64,000 nt of DNA from positions 1 through 64,000 of the forward strand of contig DXHL01000026.1 in assembly GCA_019113395.1 (NCBI GenBank). The letters are read 5' to 3'. Origin of the DNA: Candidatus Rikenella faecigallinarum. GTDB taxonomy: Bacteria > Bacteroidota > Bacteroidia > Bacteroidales > Rikenellaceae. The position numbers and the translations under genes were made by a program. Below the pieces are notes generated by a model. It was given only the letters and a program-made list of their open reading frames with translations, ran no database searches and was not told the DNA's origin. Shown piece after piece: positions 32,226 to 40,956 of the stretch (the first letter of the stretch is position 1; the number at the start of each line of letters is the position of its first letter).

Positions 32226-33743
32226 TTATACCAACGCGTGTCCGGTCATCTCCTTGGGCTGTTCCAGGCCCATGATTTTCAGCACAGTCGGTGCCAGGTC
32301 AGCCAACACCCCGTTGTGCACCTCATTGATGGTGTCCGAAACCACAATCAGCGGCACCGGATTCAGCGAGTGAGCCGTATTGGGTGTTCCGTCGGCATTG
32401 ATGGCGTTGTCGGCATTGCCGTGGTCGGCGCAAATCAGAATGGTGTACCCCGCTTCGCGAGCAGCCGTTACCACCTCTTTCACGCAGGCATCTACAGCCT
32501 TAACTGCCTTTTCGATGGCTTCATACACACCCGTATGTCCCACCATGTCGCCGTTGGCAAAATTCAGGCAGATAAAGTCCGGAGCCTCCTCCTTGATATC
32601 TTTCACCAGTGCATCGGCGACCAGATAGGCGCTCATTTCGGGCTGCAGGTCGTAGGTGGCTACTTTCGGCGAGTTAATCAGGATGCGTTTTTCGCCTTCG
32701 AAGGGTTGTTCGCGCCCGCCGTTGAAGAAGAAGGTAACGTGGGCGAATTTTTCGGTCTCGGCAATGCGCAGTTGCGAAAGCCCCTGTTTCGAAATCCATT
32801 CGCCGAGGGTGTTTTCTACGTTTTCCTTGTCGAAGAGGATGTGCAGCCCCTGGAACGACGAGTCGTAGGGGGTCATGGTGCAGTAGTAGAGCGGCAGGGT
32901 GTGCATGCCTTCGTTCGGCATGTCGCACTGGGTCAGCACCTGGGTCAACTCTTTGGCGCGGTCGTTGCGGTAGTTGAAGAAGATTACCATGTCACCCTCT
33001 TTGATAAGCCCTACGGGAGCCCCTGCTGCATCCGTAATGGCAATCGGTTTGATAAATTCATCGGTCACCCCTTCGGCATACGAAGCCTCCACGGCCTGTA
33101 CGACATCGGTGGCTTTGGTACCGACCCCTTTGACAATCAGGTCATAGGCCTCTTTGACACGTTCCCAGCGTTTGTCGCGGTCCATGGCGTAGTAACGGCC
33201 GATGACCGAAGCGATTTTACCGGTTGATTTGGCCATATGGGCTTCCAGTTCGCGGAGGTATCCGGCACCGCTCTTGGGGTCGGTGTCGCGGCCGTCCATA
33301 AAGGCGTGCACGTAGGTGTTCGCAATGCCGTAGTGCTTCGAGATGTCACAGAGCGTGAACAGGTGTTCGAGCGAACTGTGTACCCCGCCGGCCGAAACCA
33401 ACCCCATAAAGTGTACATCCTTGCCATTCGTTTTGGCATATTCGAAGGCTGCCACGATTTCGGGGTTTTTCAGAATCGAACCGTCTTTCGAGGCGCGGTT
33501 GATTTTGACCAGGTCCTGGTAGATGATTCGTCCGGCACCGATATTTTGGTGTCCCACTTCGGAGTTCCCCATTTGACCGTCGGGCAGACCGACATTTTCA
33601 CCGCTGGTGAGCAGCTCGGCATTGGGGTATTGCGCCATCAGTGAGTTGATGAACTCGGGATGAGCCGAGAAAATGGCGTCACGTTTGGTGTGGTCACCTT
33701 TGCCCCACCCGTCGAGAATCATCAGCAATACTTTGTTTTTCAT
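32226..33743 (-). CDS. gpmI: 2,3-bisphosphoglycerate-independent phosphoglycerate mutase
   Basis: Interconverts 3- and 2-phosphoglycerate in glycolysis/gluconeogenesis with two Mn ions. The 505-residue alkaline-phosphatase-fold protein shows LMILDGWG (about 6-13, metal-binding Asp), [14 protein letters not shown] with the phosphorylated serine (about 59-72), [12 protein letters not shown], and CADHGNADN near the C-terminus (metal ligands). Single gene with its own terminator; the M23 peptidase genes lie 37 nt upstream on the same strand and may read into it. Confidence 0.97.
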   Translation of the reverse strand: MKNKVLLMILDGWGKGDHTKRDAIFSAHPEFINSLMAQYPNAELLTSGENVGLPDGQMGNSEVGHQNIGAGRIIYQDLVKINRASKDGSILKNPEIVAAFEYAKTNGKDVHFMGLVSAGGVHSSLEHLFTLCDISKHYGIANTYVHAFMDGRDTDPKSGAGYLRELEAHMAKSTGKIASVIGRYYAMDRDKRWERVKEAYDLIVKGVGTKATDVVQAVEASYAEGVTDEFIKPIAITDAAGAPVGLIKEGDMVIFFNYRNDRAKELTQVLTQCDMPNEGMHTLPLYYCTMTPYDSSFQGLHILFDKENVENTLGEWISKQGLSQLRIAETEKFAHVTFFFNGGREQPFEGEKRILINSPKVATYDLQPEMSAYLVADALVKDIKEEAPDFICLNFANGDMVGHTGVYEAIEKAVKAVDACVKEVVTAAREAGYTILICADHGNADNAINADGTPNTAHSLNPVPLIVVSDTINEVHNGVLADLAPTVLKIMGLEQPKEMTGHALV

Positions 33744-33780
33744 GGTTTTATTTTTGTGTGTTATTTTATGAAGTCTTCGG

Positions 33781-34734
33781 TTAGTCGAACGACTGCATCC
33801 CCATGCGGGAAATCTCGCGCAGTTTGCGCATGCTCGGCATGTCGAGTTCGACGAAAAAGTAGTTCAGCGGGTCTACGGGTTTGCCTTTGTACCGTACCTC
33901 GTAGTGGAGGTGCGGGGCAAACGAGAGACCGGAGTTGCCTGAGAAGGCGATAATATCTCCTCGATTCACATGACGTCCGGGCTGTGCCACGACTTTGTCC
34001 AGGTGGGAGTAGACCGTTTCGTAGCCGTTGCCGTGGTCGATAACGATGCTTAACCCGGATGTCTGGCTGCGTGCCTTGAGGCTGCGCACTTCGCCGTCTG
34101 CCGTGGCAAAGACAGCCGTACCGGTCGGCACCGAGTAGTCCACGCCGGTGTGTTGGGTCATGGTTTTGAAGAAGGGGTGTACGCGCTCGCCGAACGAGGC
34201 GGTCAGCAGGGTCAACTGGTGGTTGTCCACGGGTTGGATGGCCGGAATGGAGAGCGCCTTACGTACATCGGCGGCCACGCGGGCCTGTTGCTGTTCGGTC
34301 ATTGCCACGTAGTTCGTAACCTGCTGGTAGAGCAGCCCCAGGTGTTCGTCGAACCAGTTGCCCAGTTCGAGGTTGCTCATTCCTTCGAGCCGTTTGCGAA
34401 AATCGAGGCGGCGTTGTCGGTCCTGGTCTTCCTGCATCTGCGGGTCGGACTCAAAGAGAATGTTGTAAACGCTTCGGTCGCGTTCCGAGACGTTGGCAAG
34501 CACCTGTTGCAGCGTATCGTAACGTTGCAGCAGCACCTCGTATTCGTTTTCGATGCGGCGGGTGCTTTTCTTGAGTTCGTACTCTATCGGGGTGTCGAAG
34601 AATATCGAAAAGACAATGAAATAGACCACGGCTACCGCTACGCCGCTAAAAAAACGGATGGTCCATTTCATCAGACGCGGGTAGCGGCGCACCGACGGAC
34701 GGCGGGGTGTATTATGTCGTGCCTCTCTATTCAT
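33781..34734 (-). CDS. M23 family metallopeptidase, membrane-anchored
   Basis: A 317-residue protein with one N-terminal transmembrane segment ([21 protein letters not shown], about 26-46), a coiled-coil-like stretch (about 50-120) and a C-terminal M23 (LytM) domain. Zinc ligands are visible in [14 protein letters not shown] (His, Asp) and [11 protein letters not shown] (His-x-His), so it can be catalytic, cutting peptidoglycan cross-links, or act as a regulator. It overlaps by 8 nt a paralogous M23 gene; the pair is probably translationally coupled. Confidence 0.9.
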   Translation of the reverse strand: MNREARHNTPRRPSVRRYPRLMKWTIRFFSGVAVAVVYFIVFSIFFDTPIEYELKKSTRRIENEYEVLLQRYDTLQQVLANVSERDRSVYNILFESDPQMQEDQDRQRRLDFRKRLEGMSNLELGNWFDEHLGLLYQQVTNYVAMTEQQQARVAADVRKALSIPAIQPVDNHQLTLLTASFGERVHPFFKTMTQHTGVDYSVPTGTAVFATADGEVRSLKARSQTSGLSIVIDHGNGYETVYSHLDKVVAQPGRHVNRGDIIAFSGNSGLSFAPHLHYEVRYKGKPVDPLNYFFVELDMPSMRKLREISRMGMQSFD

Positions 34735-35701
34735 CCAGTTCGTAGGTAGTGGCTTTCGCCGATTCCGTAATCATGCGGTATTCTTCTTCGGTCATGTCGC
34801 GGCTGATGTAGTTAATCGGGTTGACCGGACGGCCGCGGTAGATAACTTCGTAGTGAAGGTGAGGTCCCGTAGAGCGTCCTGTGCTGCCCACTTCGCCAAT
34901 CAGCTCGCCGCGCTTGACCAGTTGGCCGGGTTTGACCAGTTTTTTACTGAGGTGAGCATAGCGGGTGCGGTAGCCGAAACCGTGGTCGATGACGATTTGA
35001 ATGCCGTAGCCCGACTGGGGCTTTTGGTCGGCGACAATCCCGGTACCCGTGGCGTAGACGGGCGTTCCGGTCGGAGCTCCCAGGTCGATGCCTTCATGAC
35101 CGATGTATCGTTTCAGGATGGGGTGCAGACGCATCCCAAATGCCCCGATGTTTCCGCGCAGTTTTTTCTGGTCGATGGGCATGATGGCGGGCACCACTTC
35201 GGCCATGAGGTCTTTATCGACGGCCAGTCGTTCGATTTCGTCGTAGGAGAGCGACTGCAGGTAGAGCTGTCGTCCAAGGGCATCCATTTTCTCCCACACC
35301 TGGGTCATCAGCGGGGCATAACGGCCGTATCCGATGGCCGTATATTTTTCAGGGGCATAAGGGGTGTAGATTCCCGGGATGTTGAGGGTGTCGGCCGAGA
35401 AGATGGCGCGGTAGACGGCGTGGTCACGTTCGCGCAGTTCGGCCAGGCTGGCCAGCGAGGCATCGACGCGTTGTTCGAGGAGTTGGTAGTCGCGCACGAT
35501 GGCTTCGTTTTGTTCGCGCAGCCGGTGCATTTTCGGGGTATAGAAGAAGTAGGAGAAGACGAAATTGACCAGTGAGGCGGCTATAAAGACCATCAGCATC
35601 ATCCGCACAAACCGGAACAGCCACTGGCGCATGGGCAGTACGAACCGCTCCCGGAAGAAGTGGTAGAGGGTATAGTATGACGACGATTGCTGCGAGTCCA
35701 T
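34727..35701 (-). CDS. M23 family metallopeptidase, membrane-anchored
   Basis: A 324-residue paralogue of the next gene: one transmembrane segment (about 27-50), a coiled-coil region (LREQNEAIVRDYQLLEQRVDASLA) and an M23 domain with YIGHEGIDLGAPTG and STGPHLHYEV as zinc-binding motifs, both complete. The start at 35701 is supported by the promoter: the -7 box at 35746-35753 would place the transcript start downstream of the alternative Met at 35740. A hairpin CCACCGCC/GGCGGTGG (35717-35735) sits at the very 5' end of the expected mRNA. Confidence 0.9.
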   Translation of the reverse strand: MDSQQSSSYYTLYHFFRERFVLPMRQWLFRFVRMMLMVFIAASLVNFVFSYFFYTPKMHRLREQNEAIVRDYQLLEQRVDASLASLAELRERDHAVYRAIFSADTLNIPGIYTPYAPEKYTAIGYGRYAPLMTQVWEKMDALGRQLYLQSLSYDEIERLAVDKDLMAEVVPAIMPIDQKKLRGNIGAFGMRLHPILKRYIGHEGIDLGAPTGTPVYATGTGIVADQKPQSGYGIQIVIDHGFGYRTRYAHLSKKLVKPGQLVKRGELIGEVGSTGRSTGPHLHYEVIYRGRPVNPINYISRDMTEEEYRMITESAKATTYELDE

Positions 35702-35745
35702 AAGTTTGTCAGGCGGCCACCGCCGCGGGCGGTGGTTCAATCTTA

Positions 35746-35753
35746 CAAAGGTA
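35746..35753 (-). promoter_or_regulatory. -7 box of M23 gene pair (TACCTTTG)
   Basis: CAAAGGTA on plus reads TACCTTTG on minus, 45 bp before the chosen start. It rules out the upstream Met at 35740 as the translational start. Confidence 0.65.
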
Positions 35754-35882
35754 GCAATTTTTGAAGAAAAATCGGGTCAAATATCGGAAGAGGCTCGGTG
35801 TGTAGTGCTCCGGTATAGCGGCCGTGTGTGGTGGACGCCGGGCCGGTGTATGAATTATCCCCCGAGGTATCAAAAAATATCC

Positions 35883-35890
35883 TACCTTTG
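35883..35890 (+). promoter_or_regulatory. -7 box of alaS (TACCTTTG)
   Basis: TACCTTTG lies 51 bp before the alaS ATG. The -33 position lacks a clear TTTG. Confidence 0.6.
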
Positions 35891-35941
35891 CAGTTTGTGA
35901 TAATTACCCATTATTAACGGACAAAAGAGAAAAAACGATAT

Positions 35942-38575
35942 ATGAACTCGAACGAAATCCGCCAAGTCTTCCTCGACTTTTTCCGCGAAAAGCAACACCA
36001 GATTGTGCCGTCGGCTCCGATGGTGGTCAAGAATGACCCCACGCTGATGTTCACCAATGCCGGGATGAACCAGTTTAAGGATATTTTCCTGGGCAACCAG
36101 CCGGCACAGTGGCATCGGGTAGCCGACACGCAGAAGTGTCTGCGGGTGAGCGGCAAACACAACGACCTCGAAGAGGTGGGCCACGACACCTACCACCACA
36201 CGATGTTCGAGATGCTGGGGAACTGGAGTTTCGGGGACTATTTCAAGAAAGAGGCCATTGCCTGGGCGTGGGAGCTGCTGACCGAACGTTATAAACTGCC
36301 CGTGGACAGACTCTATGCCACGGTGTTCGAGGGGGCTCCCGACGAAGGGGTGCCTTTTGACAGCGAGGCATACGATTTTTGGGCGGAACGTCTGCCGGCC
36401 AGCCATATTCTGAAGGGGAATAAAAAGGACAATTTCTGGGAGATGGGCGATACGGGTCCGTGCGGTCCCTGCTCGGAGATTCACTTCGACTTGCGTGACG
36501 AGGCTGAACGGGCTCAGGTGGACGGGGCGTCGCTGGTCAATCACGACCACCCGCAGGTGATTGAAATCTGGAACTTGGTCTTCATGCAGTTCAACCGTAA
36601 GGCTAACGGTTCGCTCGAGCCGCTGCCCGCCAAACACGTCGATACGGGGATGGGTTTCGAACGGCTCTGCATGGTGATTCAGGGCAAGAAATCCAACTAC
36701 GACACGGATGTCTTCCAGCCGCTTCTGCAGAAAATTGCCTCGATGTGCGGTACGCCCTACGGGGCTGACCCCAAGAAAGATATTGCCATGCGGGTGGTGG
36801 CCGACCACCTGCGGGCCATTGCCTTCTCGATTGCCGACGGGCAGCTGCCCAGCAACGTGAAGGCGGGGTATGTGATTCGCCGTATCCTGCGCCGTGCGGT
36901 GCGTTACGGCTATACCTACCTGGGCTTTACCGAACCCTTTATCTGTCGGCTCGTGCCGACCCTCGTCGAACAGATGGGGGCTCAGTTCCCGGAACTGAAG
37001 GCGCAACAGCAACTTATCGAAAAGGTGATTGCCGAAGAGGAGGGCTCTTTCCTTCGGACGCTGGCTACGGGGATTAACCTGCTCGATTCGATTATTCGGA
37101 AACTGCCTGCCGATGGTGCGAAACGGGTGATTAGCGGTACGGATGCCTTTACACTTTATGATACCTTCGGTTTCCCCATCGACCTGACCCAACTGATTGC
37201 CTCGGAACAGGGCGTAACGGTCGATATCCCCGGCTTTGAGACCGAGCTCGAAGCGCAAAAGAACCGTTCGCGCAATGCCTCGGCGGTCGAAACCGACGAC
37301 TGGGTCGAAGTACTGCCGGTCGAACAGTCGGAGTTTGTGGGCTACGACCATGACTCGTATGACGGAGTGCATATTGCCCGTTACCGTCGGGTGACCTCCA
37401 AAGGCAAGACCCACTATCAAATCGTATTGGACTACACCCCCTTCTATGGCAACATGGGGGGTCAAGTTGGTGATACGGGCTGCCTGCTCGATGCTGAGGG
37501 CAACAAGACCCCGATTGTCGATACCCAGAAAGAAAATAACCTGACCGTGCATATTGCGCCGACCCTGCCTGCGGATGTGCATGCTTCGTTCCGTGCGGTG
37601 GTGGACACCGAACGCCGCATGGCGTCGGCGGCCAACCACACGGCAACCCACCTGATGCACCACGCCCTACGCGAGGTGCTCGGCGAACACGTCGAACAGA
37701 AAGGGTCGCTCGTGACGCCCGAATACCTGCGTTTCGACTTCTCGCACTTCCAGAAACTCACCCCCGATGAGTTGCGGCAGGTCGAACGGCGGGTGAACGC
37801 TGCCATTCGCGCCAACTTCGTCCTCGAAGAGAATCGCCACTGCTCCATGGCTCAGGCCAAAGAGATGGGGGCCATGATGCTCTTTGGCGAAAAATATGGT
37901 GACACAGTGCGCGTAGTGAAATACGGCCACTCGGTGGAACTTTGCGGGGGGCTGCATGTTCCTGCAACCGGAAATATCGGGCAGTTCCGTATCATTGCCG
38001 AAGAGTCAAGCGCTGCCGGTATTCGTCGTATCGAGGCCATTACGGGTCGTGTGGCCGAAGAGTACAGCGAACAGCAGGACGATATCATCAAAGAGATGGC
38101 AGCAGCCCTGCGTACCAACCAAGTGGTGTCGGCCATCAAGAAACTGGCCGAAGAGAATGCCGAAATGGCCAAACAGATGGCTCAGGTTCGACAGGCACGC
38201 GATAACTTCATGGTGGAAAAACTGACCGATTTCGCTGAAACGGTCGGCGAATATCGGATGATTGTCAAACCGCTCGATATCGTTCCCGAATCGGTGAAAA
38301 ACATTGCCTTCGAATTGCGCAGTCGGATGGAAAACGTGGCGGTGGTTTTCGGCAGCAACTTCGGCGGGAAACCGACGCTGACGGTGGCGCTGAGCGATTC
38401 GGCCGTGGCATTGGGCCTGAATGCTGGTGCCATTGTGCGCGAAGCGGCCAAACTCATGCAGGGCGGTGGCGGCGGACAACCTCACTATGCTACGGCCGGC
38501 GGCAAAAACAGCGAAGGCCTCGAAGCGGCCATGAATGCTGCGGCCGACATGATTAAATCGAAATTGCAGGCATAA
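35942..38575 (+). CDS. alaS: Alanine-tRNA ligase
   Basis: AlaRS charges tRNA-Ala and edits Ser/Gly mischarging. All domains are present in the 877 residues: class II aminoacylation domain starting [22 protein letters not shown] (motif 1 region about 2-45), motif 2 around [13 protein letters not shown], motif 3 MGFERL (about 238-243), the editing domain with [11 protein letters not shown] (zinc/editing His residues) and [10 protein letters not shown] (Cys-x3-His), and the C-terminal DHHA1 domain with [14 protein letters not shown]. It is divergent from the M23 genes and followed after 24 nt by a solute-binding lipoprotein gene. Confidence 0.98.
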   Translation: MNSNEIRQVFLDFFREKQHQIVPSAPMVVKNDPTLMFTNAGMNQFKDIFLGNQPAQWHRVADTQKCLRVSGKHNDLEEVGHDTYHHTMFEMLGNWSFGDYFKKEAIAWAWELLTERYKLPVDRLYATVFEGAPDEGVPFDSEAYDFWAERLPASHILKGNKKDNFWEMGDTGPCGPCSEIHFDLRDEAERAQVDGASLVNHDHPQVIEIWNLVFMQFNRKANGSLEPLPAKHVDTGMGFERLCMVIQGKKSNYDTDVFQPLLQKIASMCGTPYGADPKKDIAMRVVADHLRAIAFSIADGQLPSNVKAGYVIRRILRRAVRYGYTYLGFTEPFICRLVPTLVEQMGAQFPELKAQQQLIEKVIAEEEGSFLRTLATGINLLDSIIRKLPADGAKRVISGTDAFTLYDTFGFPIDLTQLIASEQGVTVDIPGFETELEAQKNRSRNASAVETDDWVEVLPVEQSEFVGYDHDSYDGVHIARYRRVTSKGKTHYQIVLDYTPFYGNMGGQVGDTGCLLDAEGNKTPIVDTQKENNLTVHIAPTLPADVHASFRAVVDTERRMASAANHTATHLMHHALREVLGEHVEQKGSLVTPEYLRFDFSHFQKLTPDELRQVERRVNAAIRANFVLEENRHCSMAQAKEMGAMMLFGEKYGDTVRVVKYGHSVELCGGLHVPATGNIGQFRIIAEESSAAGIRRIEAITGRVAEEYSEQQDDIIKEMAAALRTNQVVSAIKKLAEENAEMAKQMAQVRQARDNFMVEKLTDFAETVGEYRMIVKPLDIVPESVKNIAFELRSRMENVAVVFGSNFGGKPTLTVALSDSAVALGLNAGAIVREAAKLMQGGGGGQPHYATAGGKNSEGLEAAMNAAADMIKSKLQA

Positions 38576-38599
38576 CCCCTTCTTTCGCGATAGAAAGCC

Positions 38600-39526
38600 A
38601 TGCGTATCCTGATTCGAAGTCTGTTGCTCGTGTTGCTGATGGCGGGTGCTGTGGCGTGTGACTACAGCCCCGAAAAGAAGACAACCATAGCCGTCGTACC
38701 CAAGGTGGACGATGCCACGGTGGCGGCAGCGAAAGCGGCTGCACTGGCGGCCAAGGATACGTACGACATTCGGGTACGCTGGGATGTGTCGCGCTATCCG
38801 ACGGCAGAGGCGCAATCCGAATTAATCGAGAAACTGGTGGCAGCAGGCGTGAACGGGATTCTCATTAGCTGTCTCGATGCCGAGGGGGTGACGGAGGCTA
38901 TCGACAAGGCCGTTGCTGCAGGGGTCAAGGTGGCCACTTTCGATTCGGATGCACCGCTCAGCGGGCGCAGTTTCTACATCGGTTCGGACAATGCTGCCGC
39001 AGGAACCCTTGCGGCCACAATGCTCCAATCCTTGTGCGGCGAGGCGGGACGACCGACGACTGGTATCGGACTTTTTGGGGGGATTGAACGGGATACGGCT
39101 GTGCAGATGCGTCTTAAAGCATTCCTCACGACTGTTCCGGATACAGCGGCACTCTACTGGTCGGGCGATGTACCTGCTGACGGGAAAACGCAGGTGACCG
39201 ATTTCCTGACGCAAAACGTTTCCCTGCCGGTCAATGGGGTCGTCTTTCTATCCGGTACGACGGTAGCCGATGGTCCGGAAAACATTGCACGGTTGGACAG
39301 TCTGTGCCGCGCTGCGACGGATAACAATGGTGCTGCGGCAGCAGCGGTCTTCTTTGACCCGTCGGAAGCAGTAGTCGAATATGTAGGGCGTATGCCGCAT
39401 TGTGCGGCTATCCGTCAGGACTATGAACAGATGGTCTCACAAGGGATAGAGCGTTTGTTGAAGGTAATTGGCGGGGAAGCCGTTACGGAAACGGAGGTCT
39501 ATACGCCTGTTGAGGTGGTGCGGTAG
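38600..39526 (+). CDS. Orphan periplasmic sugar-binding-type lipoprotein
   Basis: A 308-residue lipoprotein (signal ending GAVAC, Cys20) with the type I periplasmic-binding fold of ribose/galactose-binding proteins (Peripla_BP_4): KTTIAVVPKVDD, then GVNGILISCLDAEGVTEAIDKAVAAGVKVATFDSD (about 94-117), a textbook RbsB-like pattern. No ABC permease or ATPase gene for it is nearby, and it follows alaS by 24 nt, probably in one transcript. The ligand is unknown; a sensor or chemoreceptor-like partner role is possible but speculative. A structured repeat begins immediately after its TAG stop. Confidence 0.8.
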   Translation: MRILIRSLLLVLLMAGAVACDYSPEKKTTIAVVPKVDDATVAAAKAAALAAKDTYDIRVRWDVSRYPTAEAQSELIEKLVAAGVNGILISCLDAEGVTEAIDKAVAAGVKVATFDSDAPLSGRSFYIGSDNAAAGTLAATMLQSLCGEAGRPTTGIGLFGGIERDTAVQMRLKAFLTTVPDTAALYWSGDVPADGKTQVTDFLTQNVSLPVNGVVFLSGTTVADGPENIARLDSLCRAATDNNGAAAAAVFFDPSEAVVEYVGRMPHCAAIRQDYEQMVSQGIERLLKVIGGEAVTETEVYTPVEVVR

Positions 39527-39720
39527 GTGCCGCTCGGCACGTGAACCGACTTGTGTCTACCCCATACTTCGCAGGCTGCGATTCGAGGGAAATGTGTTTG
39601 CCAGTAGAATGCGACTTCGTCAGAAGTCGTGCAGGCCGAAGCCGCCCCATGCGGAGGCCTGCTCTTAGACGAGTATGCTCCGCCGACTTCGACCTGAGGT
39701 ATTATTTCCACACATCCAAA
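39527..39720 (+). repeat. Structured intergenic repeat element, copy B
   Basis: Begins on the base after the preceding stop codon with GTGCCGCTCGGCAC (39527-39540) and head GTGAACCGACTTGTGTCTAC. Hairpin 1 is CGACTTC-GTCA-GAAGTCG (39612-39629); hairpin 2 is GCAGGCC/GGCCTGC (39631-39662) enclosing CCGC-CCCAT-GCGG; then GACTTCGACCTGAGGTA (about 39683-39701). Order and loops match copy A on the minus strand while the stem bases differ in a compensating way. Confidence 0.75.
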
Positions 39721-39772
39721 TAAGTTAATATTCGGCTAAAGCTGTTAGCAGCCGCCCGGATGCGGAGAACCG

Positions 39773-39999
39773 GTGCCGCTGGGCACTCCAACCAACATGT
39801 CTCTACCTCACATACTCCGCTGGCTGCGCTCCGAAGTGCCGCTGGGCACGTGAACTGACTTATATCAGACCACACAGGGTTCTCAGGTCGGAACCAGTGG
39901 AGCGTGCGCGAAAAGCGCAGGCCTCCACCGGGGGTGGTTCCGGCCTGACAAAGGGAGTTTGCTCCGCCTATGTTTGAGACCATAGCTTGGCACCTATCT
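39773..39999 (+). repeat. Further repeat modules (two heads plus a long hairpin)
   Basis: GTGCCGCTGGGCAC occurs at 39773-39786 and again at 39836-39849, each followed by a degenerate head (CCAACCAACATGTCTCTACC; GTGAACTGACTTATAT). Then TCAGGTCGGAACCA (39891-39904 region) pairs with TGGTTCCGGCCTGA downstream, enclosing CCTCCACCGGGGG, and is followed by AAAGGGAGTTTGCTCCGCC and ATGTTTGAGACCATAGCTTGG. This last block recurs nearly unchanged at 49150-49258. Confidence 0.75.
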
Positions 40000-40166
40000 C
40001 GTGTCAGGGCTTCCTCGCTTGGGGTTTATCTGCTCTTGGCTTTCTCTTCCCTCCGGGAGAGGCTGAGCTGCTCCCTGCGCCTTCCCCCTCTTCTCCTACC
40101 GGATACCCCTGCGGATTACTCCCCCCTTATCCCGCTCCTTCCATTCCCCCTCACGCTACTCCTGCA
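40000..40166 (+). repeat. 165-bp repeat, second copy (inverted relative to 1-165)
   Basis: Matches the reverse complement of 1-165 over its whole length with limited substitutions. Its far end (CTCCTGCAC) contains the stop codon and last codons of the minus-strand gene fragment at 40156-40818, so the repeat boundary lies inside coding sequence. Confidence 0.85.
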
Positions 40167-40818
40167 CGCAACGAACCGGAAAACCATATGATCTAGCAGT
40201 AGATGGAAACCCTTGGTCAGTCATGGTAAACATAAAATTCTTGGCATAAAATTCAACAACGGAAGAGGGCTTTGATGTCCATACGTAGCCATTACCCCCA
40301 ATAGAATTTAATTTACCTGCATTCCTATGACGATATCCGCCGGCAGGGTACCAACTGACATTCAGGTAATTTCGACCATTTGTCATATTCATATCTCCTG
40401 TTGCAATCAATTCCCCTTCTATATAATATGAGAAATTATCTGCCGAAAAATCTCCGAAAGTCTTTTCGGCATCCGGTGGGACACGCCACCCGTTTGGGCA
40501 GGGATCATATGTGCTTTTCTCTGCTCCGTCTCCCCACAATGCATCATTATGATTACCTGCATAGGTATACCAATCATGGGGTTCATCCGCATTGTAGATG
40601 AGAGTCAATGGATGCTTGACAGCATAGATTTGTGAAGTTCCGCCATTTATTACTCCACTTGCTGTAATATTAACTTTTCGGAAACCTGTACCGCCTTCCG
40701 ATAGTAGTATTCCATCTGCTCCATAAATAGCTATGGTTTCTGCATTAGGGGAGCCTGACTGCTGTATCGTGCTGCCGTCGGCGCCCGGAATAGCGTCCTT
40801 GCGGCCCCTCGACGCCAT
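40156..40818 (-). pseudogene. Truncated surface-protein gene, C-terminal FISUMP/Lcl-like domain
   Basis: A 220-codon frame whose product has no signal peptide or lipobox and looks like the C-terminal part of a larger surface protein. DPCPNGWRVPPDAEKTFGDF, YWYPAGGYRH-type segments (here SWYPAGGYRHRNAGKLNSIGG), GYVWTSKPSS and the terminal SYGFPVRCVQE are typical of the Fibrobacter succinogenes major paralogous/Lcl C-type-lectin-like domain found at the ends of Bacteroidota fimbrillins. An in-frame stop lies 8 codons upstream of the first ATG. The sequence is clearly more AT-rich than neighbours. It ends inside the 165-bp repeat, suggesting a moved or silent cassette. Could be a small expressed gene, but lack of an export signal argues against function. 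Confidence 0.65.
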
Positions 40819-40830
40819 ACCCCTGCTCCG

Positions 40831-40896
40831 CTTAACATTCCCTTAATACAAACTTAACGCAAGCCTAAGAAGAACGTAAGCAGCCGTTAACATGGG
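40831..40896 (+). promoter_or_regulatory. Six 11-bp direct repeats (putative Pho-box array)
   Basis: Units start at 40831, 40842, 40853, 40864, 40875 and 40886, exactly 11 bp apart: CTTAAC, CTTAAT, CTTAAC, CCTAAG, CGTAAG, GTTAAC, each followed by five variable bases. PhoB-type regulators bind 11-bp direct half-sites. The array ends 5 bp before the -7 box of the phosphate operon, which lacks a -33 element, as expected for an activated promoter. Confidence 0.75.
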
Positions 40897-40901
40897 CATC
40901 C

Positions 40902-40909
40902 TATGTTTG
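40902..40909 (+). promoter_or_regulatory. -7 box of the phosphate operon (TATGTTTG)
   Basis: TATGTTTG fits TAnnTTTG. No TTTG is found 19-20 bp upstream; that position is occupied by the 11-bp repeats. Confidence 0.65.
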
Positions 40910-40956
40910 CAGTGTAAAATTTGAAAGGATTAAAAACACCAAGCAAAAGGATGCTT

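Noticed and set aside
35882-37663. 593-codon minus-strand frame opposite alaS
   Set aside because: Antisense shadow of alanine-tRNA ligase.
1-40166. Diversity-generating retroelement
   Set aside because: C-type-lectin-like domains are present, but there is no reverse transcriptase gene and no template/variable repeat pair with adenine-specific changes.
39970-40191. Small frame starting MFETIAW, and a similar one at 49238-49489
   Set aside because: Both begin in the shared repeat (ATGTTTGAGACCATAGCTTGG) but diverge and change frame afterwards; the similarity comes from the repeat, not from a conserved protein.
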